Shown in pieces: positions 57,903 through 64,000 of a stretch of DNA of 64,000 bases. A model generated the notes under the pieces. It was not told where the DNA came from. It was given only the letters and a program-made list of their open reading frames with translations, and did not search any database. The position numbers and the translations under genes are program-made. The first letter of the stretch is position 1, and each line of letters opens with the position of its first letter. This DNA comes from Pseudomonas anuradhapurensis. Its GTDB lineage: Bacteria > Pseudomonadota > Gammaproteobacteria > Pseudomonadales > Pseudomonadaceae. The stretch lies in the NCBI RefSeq assembly GCF_014269225.2, contig NZ_CP077097.1, forward strand, positions 3,297,001 through 3,361,000, in the 5' to 3' direction.

Positions 57903-59921
57903 TTACCGCAGCTTTTCGATACGCCAGATCCCGAATGGCAGGTGCCAGGGTTCGATACGCATGAACTGGGTCTTGCCATACCAGGACCAGCGGTGGCCGT
58001 TCATCAGGTCCTCGCCATGGGTCTCGGCGTTGTCATCCAGCCCCAGCTCCCACAATGGCAGCTCGAAGTGCGCCTCCTGGGCATTGTGCGGATCGAGGCT
58101 GATGGCGATCAGGATGTAGTTGTCGCGCTCGGGCGTGCGCTTGGCGAAGTACAGGATGTTGTCGTTCCAGCAGTTGAAGAACGTTACGCCCAGGTGGGTT
58201 TGCAGCGCCGGGTTCTGCCGGCGGATGCGGTTGAGCTGGGCGATCTCGGCGATGATGTTGCCCGGCTGGGTGTAATCGCGCGGGCGAATCTCGTACTTCT
58301 CCGAGTCCAGGTATTCCTCCTTGCCCGGCAAGGCCGCCGCCTCGCACAGCTCGAAGCCCGAATACATGCCCCACAAGCCCGAGCCCATGGTCGCCAGGGC
58401 GGCGCGGATGAGAAAGCCGGCGCGCCCGGAATGCTGCAGGAAGAACGGGTTGATGTCCGGCGTGTTGACGAAGAAGTTGGGCCGGTAGCACTGGCTCCAG
58501 GGCGGCTGGTTGAGCTGTTCGAAGTACTCGCGCAGCTCTTGCTTGGTATTGCGCCAGGTGAAATAGGTGTAGCTCTGCGCGTAGCCGACCTTGCCCAGGC
58601 GCGCCATCATCGCCGGCTTGGTGAACGCCTCGGCGAGGAAGATCACGTCCGGGTAGTGGCTGCGCACATTGGCGATCAGCCATTGCCAGAACGGCAGTGG
58701 CTTGGTGTGCGGGTTATCGACGCGGAAGGTCTTCACCCCCTCCTCGACCCAGCCGATGATCACGTCGCGCAAGGCCAGCCACAGGCCTGGCACCGCATCG
58801 GGGGCATAGAAGTCGACGTTGACGATGTCCTGGTACTTCTTCGGCGGGTTCTCGGCGTAGCGGATGCTGCCATCCAAGCGCCAGCTGAACCAGCCAGGGT
58901 GCTGCTGCAGCCACGGGTGGTCCTGGGAGCACTGGATGGCGAAGTCCAAGGCGATTTCCAGGCCGTGCTGGGCGGCTGCCGAGACCAGCCGGCGAAAGTC
59001 CTCACGGCTGCCCAGCTGCGGGTGAATGGCGTCGTGGCCGCCTTCCGGACTGCCAATGGCATACGGGCTGCCGGGGTCGCCGGGCTGCGCCTGCAGGGAA
59101 TTGTTGCGGCCCTTGCGGTGCTTGGTGCCAATCGGGTGGATGGGCGGGAAATACAGCACATCGAAGCCCATGTCGCGGATCATCGGCAAGCGCTGATGCA
59201 CGTCGTTGAAGGTGCCGTGGCGCTCGGGGCGGTCAGTGCAGGAACGCGGGAACAGCTCGTACCAGCTGGCGAACTGCGCGGCCGGGCGATCCACATCCAA
59301 CGGGTACTCGATGCTGCGGGTGAGGTAGCTGCGGTGTTCGGCCTCGGCCATCAGCCGGCTGGCCTCGGCGCCGAGGAACACGGCCACCTGCTCGTCTTCA
59401 TCGAGGGTGGGCAGCCGGTCGGCAAGTGCCTGCAGCTGGTCGCGCAAGGCACCACCGCTCAGCTCGATGCCCTTGCCCAGCAGCAGGCGCCCTTCTTCGA
59501 GTTCGAGCCTGATGTCGACGCCGGCCTGGTACTTTTTCTCCAGGTCATGGCAATAGGTGGCAAAGGGGTCGATCCAGGCCTCGATACTGAACAGGTGCGG
59601 GCCGATTTCGGTGGGGATGAACTCGGCCAGCCACAGGTCGTTGCCCGCCGCGGTCATCGGCATGCAATGAATGCGCCGGCTGCCGGCCTGGCGCCAGTTC
59701 AGCGTCACCGCCATGCGGTCGTGGCCGTCGCTGAATACCTTGCTGCTGACCGCAACCGGCTGGTTGCTGATGGCCTTGGCTGCGAATGCGCCGCCTTCGA
59801 GCACCGGCTGGGTGTCCTCGATGACAATGCGCGGCGCCAGCAAGGCCTGGGACAGGCTGATGACCTGGTCCGGGTGGTCATTGGCCATGGGCACGCTTTC
59901 GAAGGGCTCTTTCAGAGACAT
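57903..59921 (-). CDS. glgE: Alpha-1,4-glucan:maltose-1-phosphate maltosyltransferase
   Basis: A 672-aa GH13_3 enzyme that extends alpha-1,4-glucan with maltosyl units from maltose-1-phosphate. GlgE features: the N-terminal domains, ASWYELFPRSCTDRPERHGTF, FPPIHPIGTKHRKGRNN, the nucleophile in VKTFRVDNPHTKP and the acid in VIFLAEAFTKPAMM. The ATG at 59921 has GGGAG 9 nt upstream. It lies upstream of treS-glgB on the same strand, with a BIME between. Together the three genes are the complete TreS-Pep2/GlgE/GlgB glucan route known from actinobacteria and some pseudomonads. Confidence 0.95.
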   Translation of the reverse strand: MSLKEPFESVPMANDHPDQVISLSQALLAPRIVIEDTQPVLEGGAFAAKAISNQPVAVSSKVFSDGHDRMAVTLNWRQAGSRRIHCMPMTAAGNDLWLAEFIPTEIGPHLFSIEAWIDPFATYCHDLEKKYQAGVDIRLELEEGRLLLGKGIELSGGALRDQLQALADRLPTLDEDEQVAVFLGAEASRLMAEAEHRSYLTRSIEYPLDVDRPAAQFASWYELFPRSCTDRPERHGTFNDVHQRLPMIRDMGFDVLYFPPIHPIGTKHRKGRNNSLQAQPGDPGSPYAIGSPEGGHDAIHPQLGSREDFRRLVSAAAQHGLEIALDFAIQCSQDHPWLQQHPGWFSWRLDGSIRYAENPPKKYQDIVNVDFYAPDAVPGLWLALRDVIIGWVEEGVKTFRVDNPHTKPLPFWQWLIANVRSHYPDVIFLAEAFTKPAMMARLGKVGYAQSYTYFTWRNTKQELREYFEQLNQPPWSQCYRPNFFVNTPDINPFFLQHSGRAGFLIRAALATMGSGLWGMYSGFELCEAAALPGKEEYLDSEKYEIRPRDYTQPGNIIAEIAQLNRIRRQNPALQTHLGVTFFNCWNDNILYFAKRTPERDNYILIAISLDPHNAQEAHFELPLWELGLDDNAETHGEDLMNGHRWSWYGKTQFMRIEPWHLPFGIWRIEKLR

Positions 59922-60062
59922 CAGGCCTTGCTCCCTTGGGCTGGTGGCAGTAAGGGTTCAGAGCCATACGCAGGCGCGGGGGTTCAAAAAAATTGAGCGA
60001 ACGGCAGCTGCCAGGGGTCGAAGCCTGCAGCACCTCTTCAACTACCCACGCGAGGTCAGGCC

Positions 60063-60224
60063 ATGAACATTCCCATTCCACCGGAGACACCCGACCCCAA
60101 CATCGACGATCCGAGCCTGCCGCCACCGGTGCCGGAAGAGGACCCGGACGAGCTGCCGATCAAGCCGACCGTGCCGCCGACGGTGGGTGACCCACCGAGC
60201 CAGGAGCCACCGGTGAAGGGTTAA
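60063..60224 (+). CDS. Proline-rich acidic small protein, 53 aa
   Basis: ATG with GAGGTCAGG just upstream opens MNIPIPPETPDPNIDDPSLP and ends PPSQEPPVKG before a TAA. About a third of the residues are proline, with many Asp/Glu, so it is probably disordered. It sits divergent from glgE in the 440-bp gap before the acyl-CoA synthetase. Short proline-rich proteins of this kind occur in other pseudomonads, but no function is known. Confidence 0.6.
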   Translation: MNIPIPPETPDPNIDDPSLPPPVPEEDPDELPIKPTVPPTVGDPPSQEPPVKG

Positions 60225-60251
60225 GGGTAGACCAGGATTTTGTGCTGACAG

Positions 60252-60351
60252 GGCCGGCCTCTTCGCGGGCACGCCCGCTCCCACAGGTATTTCACTGCCC
60301 TGGGGCTCTGTGAAATACCTGTGGGAGCGGGCGTGCCCGCGAAGAGGCCGG
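60252..60351. repeat. Long near-perfect REP pair (BIME)
   Basis: GGCCGGCCTCTTCGCGGGCA with CGCCCGCTCCCACAGGTATTTCAC at the left and a near-perfect inverted copy at the right. The match extends past the REP into TATTTCAC/GTGAAATA, suggesting recent duplication or gene conversion. Confidence 0.9.
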
Positions 60352-60364
60352 AACAGCCAACCCA

Positions 60365-62047
60365 TCAACCAGCAGTAACCGCCGATATCTCCGCCACACT
60401 GATCTCGCGCATGCGGAACTTCTGCACCTTGCCGGTCACCGTCATCGGGAACTCGTCGACGAAACGGATATGCCGCGGCACCTTGAAATGCGCGATGCGC
60501 GCCTTGCACCATGTCTGCAACTCCTCGACCGTGGCGCTGTGCCCCGGATGCAGCTTGATCCAGGCGACGATTTCCTCGCCATACCGGCTGCACGGAATGC
60601 CGATCACCTGCGCATCGGCCACCGCCGGGTGGGTGTAGAAGAACTCTTCCAACTCACGCGGGTAGATGTTCTCGCCACCGCGAATGATCATGTCCTTGTT
60701 GCGCCCGACGATGCGCACATAGCCCTGCTCGTCCATCACCGCCAGGTCGCCCGAATGCATCCAGCCGGCCGGGTCGATGGCCTCCGCCGTGGCCTGCGGG
60801 TTGTCCCAGTAGCCGAGCATCACGCTGTAGCCACGGGTGCACAGCTCGCCGATCTTCCCGCGCGGGACGATGCAGCCGTCGGCGTCCACGACCTTGTTCT
60901 CCAGTTGCGGTTGGGTACGGCCAACGCTGGTCACACGCAGCTCCAGGTCGTCGTCCGGGCCGGTCTGCAGCGATACCGGGCTGGTCTCGGTCATGCCGTA
61001 GGCAATCTGCACTTCGGCCATGTGCAGCTGGTCGATGACCCGGCGCATCACCTCGATCGGGCAGGTGGCGCCGGCCATGATGCCGCTGCGCAAGGTGGAC
61101 AGGTCCACGTGTGCCCGCAACGGGTGGTCGAGCATGGCGATGAACATGGTCGGCACGCCATAGAGGATGCTGGCACGCTCCTCGGCCACGGCGCGCAGGG
61201 TGAGCTCGGCGTCGAAGGCGTCGTTGGGGTAGACCATGGTGCTGCCGTGGGTGATGCAGCCGAGGTTGGCCATGACCATGCCAAAGCAGTGGTAAAGCGG
61301 CACCGGGATCACCATGCGGTCGCGTTCGCTCAGGCCCAGGCTTGCGCCGACCATGAAACCGTTGTTGAGGATGTTGTAGTGGCTGAGCGTGGCACCCTTG
61401 GGTGCGCCGGTGGTGCCGGAGGTGTACTGGATGTTCACCGGCTGGTCGAACTGCAGGCTCTGCTGGCGCGCAACGCAAGCCTCGCGAGAGGTCTGCCCTG
61501 CCCGCTCAGCCAGCGCATGCCAGGGCAGGAAGCCTGACGGCGGGTTGGCCGCGAGGCTGATCACACCACGCAGATCCGGCAGCCGTGCACTGGCCAGTTG
61601 ACCCGGTATGGCGCCAGCCAGCTCGGGTACCAGTTGCTGGACCATGGCATGGTAATCGGAGGTCTTGAACGCGTCGGCACACACCAGCCAGTGGCAGCCG
61701 GACTGGCGCAGTACATATTCAAGCTCGCCCACGCGGTAGGCCGGGTTGATATTCACCAGTATCGCGCCGACCTTGGCACTGGCCAGTTGCAGGATGCACC
61801 ACTGGGCACAGTTGGGCGACCAGATGCCGACGCGGTCGCCGGTATTTACCCCCAGCGCCATCAGCGCACGGGCATGCACTTCGACCTGTTCGGCCAGCTG
61901 CCGCCAGCTGTAGCGCAGGCCCTGGTGGCGCGAGACCAGGGCTTCGCCATCGGCACAGCGGGCCACGGTGGCATCGAACGCCTGGCCGATGGTCAGGGTC
62001 AGCAGCGGTTGGTCCTGGCGACCGCGGGTATAGCTTGGTTGACTCAT
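60365..62047 (-). CDS. Medium-chain acyl-CoA synthetase (AMP-forming)
   Basis: A 560-aa ANL-superfamily ligase. The AMP-binding P-loop is YTSGTTGAPKGATLSH near residue 190, then YGMTETSPVS, GDLAVMDEQGYVRIVGRNKDMI and the catalytic C-terminal Lys region TVTGKVQKFRMRE. The substrate class (fatty, or branched-chain acids feeding the liu pathway) is inferred from placement. The ATG at 62047 (MSQPSYTRGRQDQP) has AGGGAC upstream. Divergent from liuA across two LiuR-like palindromes, so probably in the same regulon. Confidence 0.88.
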   Translation of the reverse strand: MSQPSYTRGRQDQPLLTLTIGQAFDATVARCADGEALVSRHQGLRYSWRQLAEQVEVHARALMALGVNTGDRVGIWSPNCAQWCILQLASAKVGAILVNINPAYRVGELEYVLRQSGCHWLVCADAFKTSDYHAMVQQLVPELAGAIPGQLASARLPDLRGVISLAANPPSGFLPWHALAERAGQTSREACVARQQSLQFDQPVNIQYTSGTTGAPKGATLSHYNILNNGFMVGASLGLSERDRMVIPVPLYHCFGMVMANLGCITHGSTMVYPNDAFDAELTLRAVAEERASILYGVPTMFIAMLDHPLRAHVDLSTLRSGIMAGATCPIEVMRRVIDQLHMAEVQIAYGMTETSPVSLQTGPDDDLELRVTSVGRTQPQLENKVVDADGCIVPRGKIGELCTRGYSVMLGYWDNPQATAEAIDPAGWMHSGDLAVMDEQGYVRIVGRNKDMIIRGGENIYPRELEEFFYTHPAVADAQVIGIPCSRYGEEIVAWIKLHPGHSATVEELQTWCKARIAHFKVPRHIRFVDEFPMTVTGKVQKFRMREISVAEISAVTAG

Positions 62048-62110
62048 GGGTGTCCCTTCTTGTGGTTGTTCTGGGCACGGCTGAAGCAAGCGGGAATACT
62101 CTGGCGCAGA

Positions 62111-62126
62111 TTTACGTTTACGTAAA
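62111..62126. promoter_or_regulatory. LiuR-like palindrome 1
   Basis: TTTACGTTTACGTAAA, symmetric TTTACGT/ACGTAAA arms, 64 nt before the acyl-CoA synthetase start. MerR-family LiuR binds such sites in branched-chain amino acid degradation promoters. Confidence 0.6.
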
Positions 62127-62160
62127 GGTGACGAGTCGATTGACAGTCACCCTGCACAGG

Positions 62161-62176
62161 TTTACGTTAACGTAAA
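62161..62176. promoter_or_regulatory. LiuR-like palindrome 2
   Basis: TTTACGTTAACGTAAA, a perfect palindrome 50 nt from the first. It follows a TTGACA (62140-62145) that could be a -35 for liuA. Confidence 0.6.
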
Positions 62177-62213
62177 GGTGATGAACGACACCGGCCCCAG
62201 GCTTGACGCCGAG

Positions 62214-62306
62214 CCCTGTGGGAGCGGGCGTGCCCGCGAATGCGATCACTCAGGCAATGACGGTGGTCCTGCTGACGCATTGGCGGGCACGCCCGCTCCC
62301 ACAGGG
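62214..62306. repeat. REP pair (BIME) in the liuA leader
   Basis: CCCTGTGGGAGCGGGCGTGC with CCGCGAATGCGATC at the left and GATGCGT-like then GCGGGCACGCCCGCTCCCAC with AGGG at the right, lying between the LiuR boxes and the liuA start. Confidence 0.85.
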
Positions 62307-62369
62307 TTCGACGCCAGATCCTTGAGCTACTGTGTCACCCATATTTCAAGAACAACAAGGTGCCCCAGC

Positions 62370-63533
62370 ATGCATTACCCCACCCTGAACTTCGCCCTGG
62401 GCGAAACCATCGACATGCTCCGCGACCAGGTCCGCACCTTCGTCGCCGCCGAACTGGCGCCACGCGCCGCGCAAATCGACCACGACAACCTGTTCCCCGC
62501 CGACATGTGGCGCAAGTTCGGTGACATGGGCCTGCTGGGCGTCACCGTGCCGGAAGAATACGGCGGTGCCGGCCTGGGCTACCTGGCCCACGTGGTGTCG
62601 ATGGAAGAAATCAGCCGTGGCTCGGCCTCGGTGGCACTGTCCTACGGCGCCCACTCCAACCTCTGCGTCAACCAGATCAACCGCAACGGCAGCCACGCGC
62701 AGAAGCTCAAGTACCTGCCCAAGCTGATCAGCGGCGAGCACATCGGCGCCCTGGCCATGAGCGAGCCCAACGCCGGCTCCGACGTGGTGTCGATGAAGCT
62801 GCGCGCGGAAAAGCGCGGCGACCACTACGTGCTCAACGGCAGCAAGACCTGGATCACCAACGGCCCCGATGCCAACACCTACGTGATCTATGCCAAGACC
62901 GACCTGGACAAGGGCGCGCACGGCATCACCGCGTTCATCGTCGAGCGTGACTGGAAAGGCTTCAGCCGCAGCAACAAGTTCGACAAGCTGGGCATGCGCG
63001 GCTCCAACACCTGCGAGCTGTTCTTCGACGGCGTCGAGGTGCCGGAAGAAAACATCCTCGGCCAGCTCAACGGCGGCGTGCGCGTGCTGATGAGCGGCCT
63101 GGACTACGAGCGCGTGGTGCTGTCGGGCGGGCCGACCGGCATCATGCAAAGCTGCATGGACCTGGTGGTGCCGTACATCCATGACCGCAAGCAGTTCGGC
63201 CAGAGCATCGGCGAGTTCCAGCTGATCCAGGGCAAGATTGCCGACATGTATACCCAGCTCAACGCCAGCCGCGCCTACCTGTACGCCGTGGCCCAGGCCT
63301 GCGACCGTGGCGAGACCACCCGCAAGGACGCTGCCGGGGTCATCCTCTACACCGCCGAGCGCGCCACGCAGATGGCCCTGGAGGCGATCCAGATTCTTGG
63401 CGGCAACGGCTACATCAACGAATTCCCGGCAGGCCGCCTGCTGCGCGACGCCAAGCTGTACGAGATCGGTGCCGGCACCAGCGAAATCCGCCGGATGCTG
63501 ATCGGCCGCGAACTGTTCAACGAAACCCGCTGA
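62370..63533 (+). CDS. liuA: Isovaleryl-CoA dehydrogenase
   Basis: FAD-dependent acyl-CoA dehydrogenase of leucine/isovalerate degradation, making 3-methylcrotonyl-CoA. The 387-aa product has signature [19 protein letters not shown], the FAD-contact [18 protein letters not shown], and the second motif [32 protein letters not shown]. The catalytic Glu typical of isovaleryl-CoA dehydrogenases is expected in the [12 protein letters not shown] segment. The ATG at 62370 begins [19 protein letters not shown]; the frame upstream reads REP sequence. It precedes liuB by 19 nt, so the liu operon starts here. Confidence 0.95.
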   Translation: MHYPTLNFALGETIDMLRDQVRTFVAAELAPRAAQIDHDNLFPADMWRKFGDMGLLGVTVPEEYGGAGLGYLAHVVSMEEISRGSASVALSYGAHSNLCVNQINRNGSHAQKLKYLPKLISGEHIGALAMSEPNAGSDVVSMKLRAEKRGDHYVLNGSKTWITNGPDANTYVIYAKTDLDKGAHGITAFIVERDWKGFSRSNKFDKLGMRGSNTCELFFDGVEVPEENILGQLNGGVRVLMSGLDYERVVLSGGPTGIMQSCMDLVVPYIHDRKQFGQSIGEFQLIQGKIADMYTQLNASRAYLYAVAQACDRGETTRKDAAGVILYTAERATQMALEAIQILGGNGYINEFPAGRLLRDAKLYEIGAGTSEIRRMLIGRELFNETR

Positions 63534-63552
63534 GCACAAGGGACGGGCGCAC

Positions 63553-64000
63553 ATGGCTACCTTGCACACCCAGATCAACCCGCGTTCGGCGGAGTTCGCC
63601 GGCAACCGCGCGGCCATGCTCGAACAGGTCCAGGCCCTGCGTGGCCTGCTCGCCCAAGTGGCCCAGGGCGGCGGGCCCAAGGCCCAGGAACGCCACACCT
63701 CACGCGGCAAGCTGCTGCCGCGCGAGCGCATCGACCGCCTGCTGGACCCCGGCTCGCCGTTCCTCGAGATCGGCCAGCTGGCCGCCCATGAGGTGTATGG
63801 CGAAGACGTACCGGCTGCCGGCGTGATCGCCGGCATCGGCCGCGTCGAGGGCGTGGAATGCATGATCGTGGCCAACGACGCCACGGTCAAAGGCGGTTCC
63901 TACTACCCACTGACGGTAAAGAAACACCTGCGCGCGCAGACCATCGCCCTGCAGAACCGCCTGCCGTGCATCTACCTAGTGGACTCCGGCGGCGCCAACC
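63553..64000 (+). CDS. liuB: 3-methylcrotonyl-CoA carboxylase beta subunit (cut by window end)
   Basis: Carboxyltransferase subunit of the biotin-dependent methylcrotonyl-CoA carboxylase, the step after LiuA. The first 149 residues are present: [20 protein letters not shown], then [48 protein letters not shown] and [11 protein letters not shown] at the window edge, all typical of this carboxyltransferase family. The start follows liuA by 19 nt with GGACGGGCGC before it, a modest ribosome site. Confidence 0.95.
   Translation, partial: MATLHTQINPRSAEFAGNRAAMLEQVQALRGLLAQVAQGGGPKAQERHTSRGKLLPRERIDRLLDPGSPFLEIGQLAAHEVYGEDVPAAGVIAGIGRVEGVECMIVANDATVKGGSYYPLTVKKHLRAQTIALQNRLPCIYLVDSGGAN

Larger units (their letters stand above)
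62048..62369. promoter_or_regulatory. Divergent acyl-CoA synthetase/liuA control region
   Basis: These 322 bases hold two LiuR-like palindromes, a TTGACA at 62140-62145 and a REP pair, each relevant item listed separately. There is no gene. Confidence 0.6.

Noticed and set aside
62178..62369. Upstream extension of liuA
   Set aside because: The extra 64 codons translate the REP pair; the family N-terminus begins at 62370.

Overview
The window is chromosomal DNA of a fluorescent Pseudomonas, most likely of the P. putida group. The case rests on gene content and order: icd/idh divergent pair, mnmA-hflD-purB, a reductive pyrimidine-degradation cluster, gnd-zwf, a large trehalose/alpha-glucan cluster and the start of the liu cluster. 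High GC and the many REP/BIME repeats with cores like GTGGGAGCGGG and CCCGCGAA, or TAGGAGCGGCC with TCGCGA, fit as well. No rRNA, tRNA or CRISPR array was seen.

Layout. 1-11.7 kb is housekeeping: icd (cut by the window edge) and idh, a Nudix hydrolase, mnmA-hflD, purB, a ribosomal oxygenase, a GNAT enzyme and topB. 11.7-22.7 kb is mixed: an AA10 lytic polysaccharide monooxygenase-like protein with no signal peptide, a FAD oxidoreductase, a perhydrolase, a TSUP transporter, nudC, a dienoyl-CoA isomerase, nhaB, a DHFR-fold reductase, a lipocalin and RNase Z. 22.7-31.0 kb is a complete reductive pyrimidine (or hydantoin) catabolic locus: preT-preA (dihydropyrimidine dehydrogenase), a dihydropyrimidinase, a beta-ureidopropionase-type amidohydrolase, an NCS1 transporter and a RutR-like TetR regulator. 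A repeated palindrome in the divergent promoter is a candidate operator.

31.0-33.65 kb is the accessory patch. A VOC/glyoxalase gene has been cut down to its last ~44 codons, a ~138-bp MITE-like element abuts a further identical IS end, and then comes a two-gene ATPase-HNH nuclease unit resembling the Septu (PtuAB) anti-phage system. It has visibly lower GC than its surroundings.

33.7-59.9 kb is central carbon and storage metabolism. gnd-zwf and a GH15 glucoamylase/trehalase-like gene form one minus-strand group. glgA-treZ-malQ-treY-(DUF2934)-glgX run on the plus strand. glgE and treS/maltokinase-glgB run on the minus strand, with an EEP hydrolase and a passenger-less autotransporter barrel between. 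Together these encode two linked routes: trehalose to maltose to maltose-1-phosphate to glucan (TreS/Pep2, GlgE, GlgB), and linear glucan to trehalose (GlgA, GlgX, MalQ, TreY, TreZ). 60.3-64 kb starts the leucine/isovalerate (liu) region, with an acyl-CoA synthetase divergent from liuA and partial liuB around two LiuR-like palindromes.

The most interesting points are the Septu-like system with its insertion scar and the likely loss of the pyrimidine regulator's native promoter, the signal-less LPMO, the triple CATGAAAAT repeat upstream of it, and several unexplained inverted repeats and small genes.
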